This document shows positions 50,250 to 60,200 of a stretch of 61,371 nt of DNA, piece after piece. A program made the translations under genes and the position numbers. Numbering within the stretch: position 1 is the first letter of the stretch; every line of letters begins with the position of its first letter. This DNA comes from Streptomyces corallincola. GTDB lineage: Bacteria > Actinomycetota > Actinomycetes > Streptomycetales > Streptomycetaceae. The stretch is from NCBI RefSeq assembly GCF_019104725.1, contig NZ_JAHRXF010000038.1, forward strand, positions 1 through 61,371. Reading direction: 5' to 3'. The notes under the pieces are model-generated. The model ran no database searches and was not told the origin of the DNA. It saw only the letters and a list, made by a program, of their open reading frames with translations.

Positions 50250-51230
50250 TCAGGGCATGTGCCACTTCTGGTTCGACGTGCCGACGCAGGTCCACAGCTG
50301 GAGTGCCGTACCGGCGGACTTGCCGTGGTCCTTGGCGTCCACGCACAGGTCGGGGCGGCGCTGGACGAGGTCGTACGACGGCTTCAGCACGAAGCCCTGG
50401 CTGCTGCGGGACGGGGCGCAGGTGCCGAGGACCAGGGTGGCGCCGTTGCCGGAGCCGGAGGTGTCCAGGCAGCGGGTCCCGGCGAAGTTCCGTACGGTGC
50501 CGTCGGAGCGGAACGACCAGCCCTGCGAGGCGTCGGAGCTGTTGCAGTCGGCCAGGATCATCGTGGTGCCCGGCGTGCGCGAGCGGCCCCGGCTGGCCAG
50601 GCAGCGGTTGGAGTCGTAGTTCTGCAGGAACGAACCGCTGAAGACGATCGGCTTCTGCGCCGGGGGCGCCGCCACGTGTTTGGTGGGGGCCTTGGGTGCC
50701 TCGGGGATCCGCGCGGGGGGCGCGGCGGGCGGCGGCGCGGCTGGTGCCCAGGCGGGCGGGTCGGCGTGGTCGGCCGGGGACTCCGCGCGGTGGCCGGACT
50801 TCCTGCCGTGCTCCTCGGGTTTCTTGGTGTGTCCCTTCGACGACGGCGAACCGCTCGGCGCGCCCGAGGGCGTGGCCGTGGCCGAGGCCGAGGGTGAGGC
50901 GGAGGCGGCCAGCGGGCGGCCCGTTGCCACCCGCTGGGCGTCCACGGTGTCGCCGCCGAAGTGTGCGACGGCGGCGGTGGCGCCGGTGCCGATCAGCGCG
51001 ACGGCGGCCACCGAGGCGACCGCCACGGCGGCCCGGCGGCCGGGCTTGAGGAAGCGGGCGCCCGCGAAGAAGTGCTGCCGCGAGAAGGTGCTCGCGTAGT
51101 CCGGTGCGCCGTCCGGAACGCCGTACGCGCCGGTGTCCGGTGCGCCGTCCGGGCGGGTGGCCGGGGGCGTGGCCCGGTCGGGGGTGCCGTGGTGTCCGGG
51201 GCCGCTGGGCCCCTCTGGGGTCTTGGGCAT
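50250..51230 (-). CDS. Membrane-anchored ricin-B-lectin-domain protein
   Basis: A 326-residue protein. Cytoplasmic residues 1-65 are Pro/Gly/Asp-rich; one TM helix spans about 67-88. A Pro/Ser/Lys-rich extracellular linker runs to about 200 and a RICIN beta-trefoil covers about 202-326, with three QxW-like subdomains (SQGWSF, SQGFVL, NQKWHM) and three Cys pairs around CLAS/DCNSS, CLDTS/GTCAPS and CVDAK/WTCVG. It should bind galactose- or other sugar-containing polymers outside the cell. It lies 34 nt after the beta-helix/AAA+ gene and is probably co-transcribed. Confidence 0.85.
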   Translation of the reverse strand: MPKTPEGPSGPGHHGTPDRATPPATRPDGAPDTGAYGVPDGAPDYASTFSRQHFFAGARFLKPGRRAAVAVASVAAVALIGTGATAAVAHFGGDTVDAQRVATGRPLAASASPSASATATPSGAPSGSPSSKGHTKKPEEHGRKSGHRAESPADHADPPAWAPAAPPPAAPPARIPEAPKAPTKHVAAPPAQKPIVFSGSFLQNYDSNRCLASRGRSRTPGTTMILADCNSSDASQGWSFRSDGTVRNFAGTRCLDTSGSGNGATLVLGTCAPSRSSQGFVLKPSYDLVQRRPDLCVDAKDHGKSAGTALQLWTCVGTSNQKWHMP

Positions 51231-51264
51231 GCGGTCTCTCTCTGCGGTAGTGCCGCCTCCGCCG

Positions 51265-53991
51265 TCACGACGGCTCGGGCAGGTCCTCCGGTTGCAGGGT
51301 GATCAGGTCGGCCTCGACGGGCGCGGAGAGTTCCGCGATCCGGTAGGCCTGTCGTTCCGTCATGGCCTGGAACGTCTGCCGGGCGGAGCGGCCGTTGCCG
51401 AACCGGTCCCCGCGCGGCAGGAGTTCGAAGTAGCCGGTGAGCGCCCGGCGGGCGTCCTTCGTCAGCCGGTACTGGTGGCGTTCGGCGTGGTGCTCGACGA
51501 TCTCCACCAGCTCGGGGGTGGCGTAGTCCTCGAACAGCAGCGTGCGGCTGAACCGGGACGCCAGGCCGGGGTTGGAGTCGATGAAGTGCTCCATCTCGTC
51601 CGGGTAACCGGCCACGATGACCACCACGGAGTCGCGGTGGTCCTCCATCAGCTTCACCAGGGTGGCGATGGCCTCGTGCCCGAAGTCGTTGGAACCGGCC
51701 GCCGGGGTCAGCGAGTACGCCTCGTCGATGAACAGCACCCCGCCCATCGCCTCCTCGAACACCCGCTGGGTCTTCGGGCCGGTGTGGCCGACGTACTCAC
51801 CGACCAGCGAGGAACGGTCCGCCTCGACGAGGTGGCCGCGCGAGAGCAGGCCGACGGCGGCCAGGATGCGGCCGTAGAGCCGGGCCACCGTGGTCTTGCC
51901 GGTGCCGGGGTTGCCCGCGAACACCAGATGGCGGCTGAGCGGCGGCGCGGCGAGGCCCGCCTCCTCGCGGCGGCGGACCATCTGCATCAGCTTCACCAGC
52001 GAGGCCACATCGTGCTTGACCCGCTCCAGGCCGACCAACTCACCCAGTTCGGCGATGAGTTCATCGAGGTTCTCCTCGATCACGGCCGTCTCGCCGTCGC
52101 CGTCGCCCTCGCCGGACGGGGCGGTCGCGCCGGTCCCGGACTGCTGCGGGCGGCCGGTGACCGCCACGGCGGTGCCCGCCGCGACGGGCGCGGTCTCCTC
52201 CGGCCACACCGCCGTCTTCACCCGGCGCGAGACACACCCCTCGACGAGCGGTGCGGCGCCGGTGTCCTGGCTGAGGTCCTCGGCGGTGTCCTCCACCAGC
52301 AGCCGCCGCAGCTCCGGGCGGGCGCCCTCGCAGAGGTGCACCGCCGGGTAGCCGGTCGCGGCCAGTACGCAGTCCTCGTAGACACCGGACGCGCCCTCAC
52401 CGACGTACAGCCCGTTCTTGCCGGTGTCCCGGACGGTGGTGCGCCGTACGGCCGGTGCGGCGTCCTCGGCCACCACCAGGCCGGAGCCTTCGGTGCCGGT
52501 CACCGCGCAGTCCTCGATCAGCGGGGTCGCCCCGGCGCCGACCACGAACCCGGCGGTCCCGGCGCCGGTGACCCGGCAGTCGGTGAACTCCGGTGCCGTG
52601 CCCGCGCCGCAGGTCACGCCCGCGCGTTCGACGCCGTGGACGCGGGCGCCGCGCACCCGGACCGTGCCCTTGGTGTGTACGGCGACGCCCGCCCGGCCGC
52701 GCCGGACGGTGAGGCCGTCCACGTTCGCCTCCGCGGACCCGTCCAGGTGCAGGCCGGACATCGCGCAGTCGGCGACCCGCGCGTCCTCCACCGTCAGCCG
52801 CGCCCGTTCCACGGCGGCCACCGCGTGCTCCGGGGTGCCCTCGACGCGCAGCGCGGTCAGCTCGGCCACCGCGTCGCCGCCCGCGTGCACCGCGCTGAAC
52901 GCCGACCCGCGCACCGTGCTCAGCGCGACGGTCAGCCGCGCGTGCTCGCCCGCGAGGAAACCGTTGCCCGCCGCGTCGTGCACGCCGGTCCCGGAGACGG
53001 TCACCCGCGAGGAGCCGCGCGCGATCACACCGGAGGCGCGGGGCGCGGTGATCCGGCAGTCGGTCACCTCGACCCGTGCCCCGCCGTCGGCGGCCACGGC
53101 CGCGCCGCAGTCCCGTACGGCGGTCTCCGCGATCAGCACGTCACCGTCGCCGATGGCCAGCACCCCGGCGGCACCGGCGCCGGTCAGTTCGCAGCGGGTG
53201 ACGCGGATGCCGCCGGTCCGATCGGCGGTACCGGTCTGCCCGTCGGTGCCGGTCCGCTCGTCCTCCCGCACCTCCGTACGGGCCGAACTGCCCAGCACGC
53301 GGACGGCTTCGGCGCCCGCGTCGCGCAGGCGGCAGTCGGTCAGGACGGCTGTCGCGGAGTCCTCGGTGAGCAGCGCGTTGCGGCCCGGCGCGACGACCTC
53401 CACGCGGGTCATGTCCAGCCGGGCCCCGCCGCGCACCCGCAGCCCGGAGCCCTCGACGCCGCGCAGCAGCATGTCGGTGAGGCGGGCGGTGACGGTGCCC
53501 GCGAGCACCACGCCGGTCCCGGCGACGTTCTCCACGACGCCCTCGCTCAGGGTGACCGTGCCGCCGGTGTCGGCGTGCACGCCCGCGAGGGCGGACTCCC
53601 GCACCAGGCAGCGGGTCATCTCCAGCGAGGCGGCGCGGACCACCTCGACGCGTCCGCCCGCCACGTCGCAGTCCGCCAGCGCGGTGGTGCCCGCGGTGAT
53701 CAGCACGGCCGGGCGGGACGGGTCGGCGCCCAGCACGGTCAGGCCGTCCAGCGTGGTCGTCGTGGTGATCTCCAGCACCGGTATGCCGGGGTTGACGGCG
53801 AGCAGCCGGACCGTGCCGGGGCCCTCGTCCGCGACCAGGGTCACCTGGCGGTCGATCAGCACCCGCTCCTGGTAGTCGCCGGGCGCGATCCGCACCTCGT
53901 CGCCGTTGGACGCGGCACGGACCGCCTCCCCGATGGTGTGCGGGGTACCGCGCCGGGCACCCGGCTGGACCCTGATGACCGTGGCGGTCAT
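51265..53991 (-). CDS. Right-handed beta-helix protein fused to CbxX/EccA/SpoVK-type AAA+ ATPase
   Basis: A 908-residue fusion. Residues about 1-600 are a parallel beta-helix of about 23-residue coils, recognisable by recurring segments such as VEVVRAASLEMTRCLV and ARVHGVERAGVTCG. A Gly/Asp/Glu-rich linker (about 600-640) joins the AAA+ domain (about 640-908), with Walker A GNPGTGKTT near 695, Walker B VLFIDEAYSL near 755 and sensor region LASRFSRTLLFEDY. This ATPase group includes EccA of type VII secretion, SpoVK and the rubisco activase CbbX. AAGGAG precedes ATG 53991. It lies 301 nt downstream of the giant gene on the same strand, beyond a hairpin; a chaperone or assembly role is inferred. 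Confidence 0.85.
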   Translation of the reverse strand: MTATVIRVQPGARRGTPHTIGEAVRAASNGDEVRIAPGDYQERVLIDRQVTLVADEGPGTVRLLAVNPGIPVLEITTTTTLDGLTVLGADPSRPAVLITAGTTALADCDVAGGRVEVVRAASLEMTRCLVRESALAGVHADTGGTVTLSEGVVENVAGTGVVLAGTVTARLTDMLLRGVEGSGLRVRGGARLDMTRVEVVAPGRNALLTEDSATAVLTDCRLRDAGAEAVRVLGSSARTEVREDERTGTDGQTGTADRTGGIRVTRCELTGAGAAGVLAIGDGDVLIAETAVRDCGAAVAADGGARVEVTDCRITAPRASGVIARGSSRVTVSGTGVHDAAGNGFLAGEHARLTVALSTVRGSAFSAVHAGGDAVAELTALRVEGTPEHAVAAVERARLTVEDARVADCAMSGLHLDGSAEANVDGLTVRRGRAGVAVHTKGTVRVRGARVHGVERAGVTCGAGTAPEFTDCRVTGAGTAGFVVGAGATPLIEDCAVTGTEGSGLVVAEDAAPAVRRTTVRDTGKNGLYVGEGASGVYEDCVLAATGYPAVHLCEGARPELRRLLVEDTAEDLSQDTGAAPLVEGCVSRRVKTAVWPEETAPVAAGTAVAVTGRPQQSGTGATAPSGEGDGDGETAVIEENLDELIAELGELVGLERVKHDVASLVKLMQMVRRREEAGLAAPPLSRHLVFAGNPGTGKTTVARLYGRILAAVGLLSRGHLVEADRSSLVGEYVGHTGPKTQRVFEEAMGGVLFIDEAYSLTPAAGSNDFGHEAIATLVKLMEDHRDSVVVIVAGYPDEMEHFIDSNPGLASRFSRTLLFEDYATPELVEIVEHHAERHQYRLTKDARRALTGYFELLPRGDRFGNGRSARQTFQAMTERQAYRIAELSAPVEADLITLQPEDLPEPS

Positions 53992-54292
53992 GTCGTCGCT
54001 CCTTCCGACGCCGGGCGCCCGCGGGGCGCGGACGGTACGGGTACGGGGGGTGCCGCCCGGTACGCGGGACCGGTTCCCCCTGACGGAGACACGAGGCACA
54101 GGGGAAATACGTTCAACGGCCAGGGAACCCGACCGCCGCGACCGGGGTGAACGTCCGCCGCCGACACGGGAAACGGGACCTCCGTGTCCCTTCCCCGCAC
54201 CGGAGAAGGGCCGCCGAAGAGGGGACCTCCGGCCCCCTCCGTGGTCAGCGGCGGCGGCCGGCCGGGGAGACCGGCCGCCGTGTTCAGAGCGC
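53992..54292. other. Intergenic region between the giant gene and the beta-helix/AAA+ gene
   Basis: 301 bases without a gene. It contains a hairpin next to the giant gene (54252-54280) and an imperfect GGGACCTCCGTGTCCC / GGGGACCTCCGGCCCC duplication near 54175-54235. A promoter for the AAA+ gene is expected here but no consensus was recognised. Confidence 0.4.
54252..54280 (-). terminator. 10-bp hairpin after the giant gene
   Basis: Arms CGGCGGCCGG (54252-54261) and CCGGCCGCCG (54271-54280), 12 nt past the giant gene's stop on the minus strand. Confidence 0.75.
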
Positions 54293-57200
54293 TCAGAACC
54301 TCTGCAACGGGCAGTGTCCGCATCCTTGGCGCGAGCGGGTGAGCGGGTTCGACTCGGGCGCGTCCACCAGGCTGAGGTCCACCATGCGGCGCTCGGCGGC
54401 GTCGAAGCGCTCCTCGGCCTCGGCCAGCCGCCGCTCACTCGTCTCCAGCCGCTGCGCGTCCAGCGGGGAATCGGCGCCCGTCAGCTCGGCGCGCAGGCCG
54501 ACCGTCACCCGGAAGGCATCGGCCAGTTCGGTGGCGGCCCGCGTGTACGCCGCCTTCGCCTCCCGGAGGTCGGCGGCGTGTTCCGCCGTCCCGGCTTCGT
54601 CCGTCCGGTACGTGGACGGCCCGGCCGACGACTCCTCGCCGAGGGGGCCGACGTAGCCCTGCTCCGGCGCGGTGTGCTGGGCCGATCCGCCGAGTAGGCC
54701 GAGGTGCTTGCCGCCGGTCATGATGCGGCCGGCGATTTCCTGGGCGATGGCTGGGGTGTCGAGTCGGGTGATGTGGGTGTCGAGGGTGTCGTAGTGGGTG
54801 TCGATGGTGCGGTTGTCGGTGGGGTGGGGCCAGTTGGCCTTGTGGAGTGCGGTGGTGATGTGGGCGTGGAGGTCGCTGAGTTTGTGGTCGTCGCGGGTGT
54901 GGGTCTGGGCGTGTGCGACGTGTTGGACGAGGGTGTTTCCGCCGGTCTGGTGGGCGAGGGCGAGGGCGCCGAGGTAGTGGGGGTCTTCGGTGTGTTCGGT
55001 GGTGAGGGTGGTGGCGTGGGTCTGTTGTTCGGGGGTGAGGGTGTGCCAGTGGTGGGTGAAGGGGTCGATGCCGGCTTGGCGGAGGGTGTGTGCGGTGTTG
55101 AGGAGGTGGTGGGCGTCGTGGGGCTGGGTGGTGAGGGCCCGGTGGTAGGCGCGGATCGCGTCGGCGAGGTGGGTGGCTTGGGTGGCGTGGGCGAGGGCTG
55201 CTGAATCGACCGCGCTGGTGTGGGTGGTGGGGGGTGTGGTGTGGGTGGGGAGGTTGGTGAGGAGGGTGTGGGAGGTGGTGAGGGTGGGGTGGTTGGCGAT
55301 GTTGTCGGTGGCGGGGGGGCCGGAGATGTACTGGTTGCTTCCGGTCCAGCGGTAGCGGTTGTTGGAGCGGGTGGTGCTGAGGGCGTGGACGAGGAGGTCA
55401 ACGCGGCCGTCGGGGGCGAGGGTGTAGATGAAGGCGGCTCCGGCGCTGCCGTTGTCGAGGTGGGCGTGGAGGGGGTGGTGGAGGCGAAGTTCGCTGCGCT
55501 CTTCGCGGATGGCTTGGGCCCATTGGGCGACGCGTTGGAGGGTCTGGTGTTGGGCGGGGGTGAAGTCCTTGGCGGTGAGGCGGTCGGTGTGGTGGATGCG
55601 GCCGGAGAGTTCCCAGGTGGTGGAGTCGTGGGGGCGGAGGCGGGTGAAGCGTTCGGCGCGCTGGGTGCGGAGTTGGTTGAGGGTGGTGCGGTGGGTGGTG
55701 GTGAGGTGGTGCCAGGTGTGGGCGGCGGCGGTGCGGACGGTGGTGTAGTGGGTGCCGGGGGCGAGGTCGTGTGATTCGAGGTAGGCGGCGAAGTGTCGTT
55801 CGAAGGCTTGGGGGGTGTAGGCGTCCTCGATGGCTGGGTCGTTGAGGGTGGTTTCGTCGGGGGTGGGGAGGTGGGTTTCGAGGTAGGTGCGGATGGTGTA
55901 GTCGGTGAGGCGTTCGGGGTGGGCGTCGATTTCTTCGGCGAGGAGGGGGAGGGCGGTGAGGAGGGGGAGGAGTTCGGGTGCGGTGGCGAGGTGGTCGGCG
56001 ACGGCGGTGCCGTGGGGGCCGGTGAGTAGTGCGACGACTTCGGCGGGCAGTTCCGGCCACTGCGTCTGTGCCTGAACCTGTGTCGTGGCGGGGGTGGTGA
56101 TCGGGGTGCGGCGGGAGGGTACTCCGGCCAGTTCCAGGTCCGTTTCCCGGGCCTGGCGTTGGATCTCGCGGGTCTTGCCCTTGGTGGGCAGGCCGGTGTC
56201 GGCTGCCTGGGTGGTGAGTGTGGTCCACAGGGTGGTGTCGTCGGTGAGCAGGGTGGTGCGTTGTTCGGTGGGCAGGCCGGCGAGGCGGCGCAGTGTTTCG
56301 GCGAAGTCCCGGTCCGCTGCCGCGCGTTCCTGCCAGGTGGGGCGGGTGAGGAGTTCGTGGCCGAGGTCGGGGTGCGTGGCCATGACGGCGAGGACGCCGC
56401 CTCGGCGCAGTGCTCCGGACAGCAGCTCGGGGTCGAGCGGTTCGGGGTGGGCGGTGATGAGGGTGGCGGCGGCCGGGTGGTGGTTCAGTGCCCCGCGCAG
56501 TCGGGCGTTCAGTGTCGGAGCCAGCTCCGGATGAGCCACCACGAGAGTCCACACCGGGCTGTTGGTGGTGGCCTCTTCGAGCAGGGCGCGGTTGGCGCGG
56601 ATCGCTGCGACGGTCGCGGTGCTGGTGCGCAGGGTGTCGAGCAGGTCGGGTCGTTGGGCGAGGAGTTCGGGCAGGCCCCTCAGGCCGATGAGGGCGGCAC
56701 GCAGACCGTCCTGGTCCGCCAGGTCGTCGGCGAGGCCCGGATGTTCCCTGATCAGGCCCAGGAAGGCGGGTCCGGTCAGCAGCTCGCGTACTTCGGCGGG
56801 GACCCGGGCCAGTGTGGTGACCAGCGCGGGGTGGGCGAGGGCGACGGGCAGCACGTCGGCCGTCAGCACCGTCGAGAGGACATCGGGGTGGGCGGCGAGC
56901 TGGTCCAGCAGCGCGTCGGAGCGGGTCAGCCGGAGCCATTCATCGCGCGATTGAACTATGGAGGTGGTGGTGGCGAGTACGGCGGCCATACCGGGCACCC
57001 GTGCCACGGCGGACACCGAAGCGGGGTCCTCGGCGGCGGCCTCGAGCCGGTCCCGGAAGGGCACGATGGCCGCGCGCACGGACTCATCGGTCTCGCTCAG
57101 CGCGTCCACAAGCTTCGGCGAACGGCTCAGCCACAGCGGCAGGTGGTCGTGCCATGACTTCAGCGCACGTGCCATCACCGTACGTGCCACTGCGGGACTC

Positions 57201-60200
57201 GCCTTGACGAGCTCGTCCACCTCCTTGGCGTACGGATGTGCGGCGAGCAGGACCGGGTTCTCGGCCCAGTAGGCGTCGGCGTAGTCGGGGTTGGCCCGCA
57301 GAGTCGGCATCAGCTCGGGGATGAAGATCCCCCGCATTTTCGGGTCGCTGATGAAGAGGTCGAACAGTCGGTCGTTGGCGGCCAGCAGAGCGGGGACTCC
57401 TGGCGTGGACAGGGCGAGGTGCAGCAGCTTCGGGGCCAACCCGACCCGGCGCACTGTGGAGGGCCGGGTGCGGAACAGGTCGAGCATCCCCGGCCTGAAC
57501 AGCATGTACTCGCCCAGGTGGGCGTGTTCCAGAGCGGTGTCCCGCAGGGTGTCCACGGACAGGATCGCCGTATAGCGGGCGACGGTCTCGTCCGAGAGTT
57601 CCAGCGACGCGGTCGCCGCCGCCTCGCGCAGTTCCCCGGGGGACTTGCGCTCTCGCAGGCTCGACTGCAGGACCGTCATCGGTACGGCGTTCGCCGGGTC
57701 GATGACGGCACCGTCCCACAGCAGAGCCGGGTGGCCGGTCGCCTCCACTGTCTTGACGACCTCGACCACCATGTCCAGCAGACGGTCCCGGTTGGCCGGG
57801 ATCGTCTGGTCGGAGGTGTCCGCCTCGGTGAGGACCTGCTGCGCGAGCGTGTCGAACTCCGCCTGCCTCTCCCGCCACGCCTGCGTGAAGCCCGGTCGCC
57901 TCAGCACCTCGCGCAGCACGCCCGCCTGCCACCGGATCAGCTCGCCCATCGGCGTGTCGAGGCGTTCGCCCAGCAGGCCGAACAGCTCAGCGCTCTCGAG
58001 CAGTTGCTTCCAGAACGGGAACGGCAGCGCCGTGAAGTGTTCGGCGAGGGAGTCCAGAACGGCGGGGTGCGCCACGACGTTGCGAGCCGCCTGGGCCCAC
58101 CACTCCTCTGTCTGAGGGTTCGCCGCGGCCTCGTGGCGGCTCGCGAGCAGGGCCAGGGCGCCGTTGCCCGCCTCAAGGGCGGCTGCCACCGGACTGCCGG
58201 CCGTCTTCGCTTCTTCGGCCAGGTTGGCGATCCTGCGCAGCGCGGTCGCGGCGTAGGGTGCCCGCAGGAGACTCAGGGGCATTTTGTCCGTGAAAGGCCG
58301 CATGTCCCAGTAGGCCAGGTAGCCGGTTGAGGGCAGCCGGGTCAGCGCGTCGGCCAGATCCGGATCGTTGCCCAGCAGACGTGCGAGCGGTTCGAGAGTG
58401 GAACTCATGTCGTCCGCGTACATCCGCCGCACGTAGCAGAAGCGGCCGGCCGCCTTGGTGGCCGCCAACGCCGCGGTGTCGTTCTCCGGCAACGCGCTCC
58501 TGGTGGGGAAGCGTGTCAGGATGCGCCGCAGGACGTGCGGAAGGAGGCCACTGTCCGGATTGCGGGCGATCAGCCGCAGTACGCCTTCGTTGGCGAGGAT
58601 GATAGGCACCTCGTTGGCGCTGAACCCGCTCACTGCCGCGTCGACCGCCGGGGAGGCATTCCTCAGTGCTTTCAGCAGCTTGAGCGGGACGAGGGTCGCG
58701 GCCTGCTCGGATGTCGGATACGGCTGCTGCTGCGTCACCGGGCCGGGCTCGGTGGTCAGTTCCTGGACGAGCTGGGCCCCTGACAGCCCGGCGTAGCGCG
58801 TGGGGTCGTAGGAGAGTGCGGTCGCCACGTTCGGGTTGGTGACGGCGGCGGACAGGGCCTCCCGGTTGCCGAGCAGGGTCTCGGCCATGCGGGGCCGGTC
58901 CTCCAGGACATCGGTGAGGGTGGGGGAGCCGGCCAGCAGCTGCAGGATGGTCGGATCGGCCGTCACATGGGCGATCGTCGTCTCGGAGGTGAGGGCGACC
59001 ATCGTCTGCTCGGCGGCGCCGTCCACAGCCTCCAGGAACACCGTGTTCGTCAGCAGGGACGTGAAGTACGCGGGGGGCAGGGGGTCGGCGCTCTCCGGCC
59101 GGTTGACCAGAACGCTGTACAGGGCTGCGCTCAGGCCGCCCCGTATGTGGAGTCGCCACATCAGCTCCGGGGCGTTCTTTCCCTCAGCGGCCAGCGCCTG
59201 CCCGAATTCCGGGAAGCCGTCGATCAGCCAGCGCATGGTGTCGTGCATCTCATACGCGGTGAGGACCAGGTCCAGCCTGCCGTCCAGGTTGACCAGCGTG
59301 TCCGGCGAGTCTTCGAAGAGGGCCGTCCGGAGCTCCGGGTCCGCCTCCGCCTTCTGAAGTACCCCCGGCCGGGCGAGGATCTTCGCGGGCTCCTCGTCCT
59401 CCTCGAACCAGGAGTCCGCCGCGTTGGCGAGGGCGGCCAGGACGGAGGGGCGCTCGTCCAGGAGGTCCGTCAGTTCGGGTGCGTGGGCGAGGAAGTCGAT
59501 CAGTTCGGGTCGTGTGGCGGCGGTGTGCATCACTTGCGGCCGGCTCAGCAGGCGTGCCCGCAGGTCGAGGGGGGAGTGGAGTGCCCGGTCCACGGCGTCC
59601 ACCAGACCGAGTAGGTCCAGGTCGGACGGCGGGTTCTGGGCGAGGATCTGCCGTACGGCCTCCATCGCCAGACCCTCGTGGTGGTAGCGACGGTCGGGGA
59701 GAGCCCGCCAGAGCTCCCGTGCCTCCTGCGCGCGGTCCGCCGGCAGCGGGTCGCTCGGGATGGTGGGTGCGGTGGTGGTGCTGCTGCTGGGGCCGGCGAC
59801 CGGGGTGTCCGCCGACAGGGTGTCCGTCGTGGTCTGCGGGGCGGCGGTCTTCTTCGCCTTCTTCTTTTTGCCTCCGCCGGGTAGGCCGAGGTGTCTGCCG
59901 CCGGTCACGATGCGGCCGGCGATTTCCTGGGCGATGGCTGGGGTGCTGAGTCGGGTGATGTGGGAGCCGAGGCCGGTGTAGAGCTCCAGGACGAGGCCGT
60001 CATGGACTGCGGGTTGGTTCCAGGCCTGGAGCTGGAGGTTGACGTCGTTGCGCAGGCGGCTGATGTTGTGGCCGTCGGGGGCGTGGGTCTGGGCGGGGTC
60101 GAGGTGGCCGGCGAGTTCGTGGGCGGCGTCGAGCGCCGCTTGCAGAGTGGGTCCGTGGACGGGTGCCTGGGGGAGCAGGGCCTGGAGCCGGTCGGCGAAG

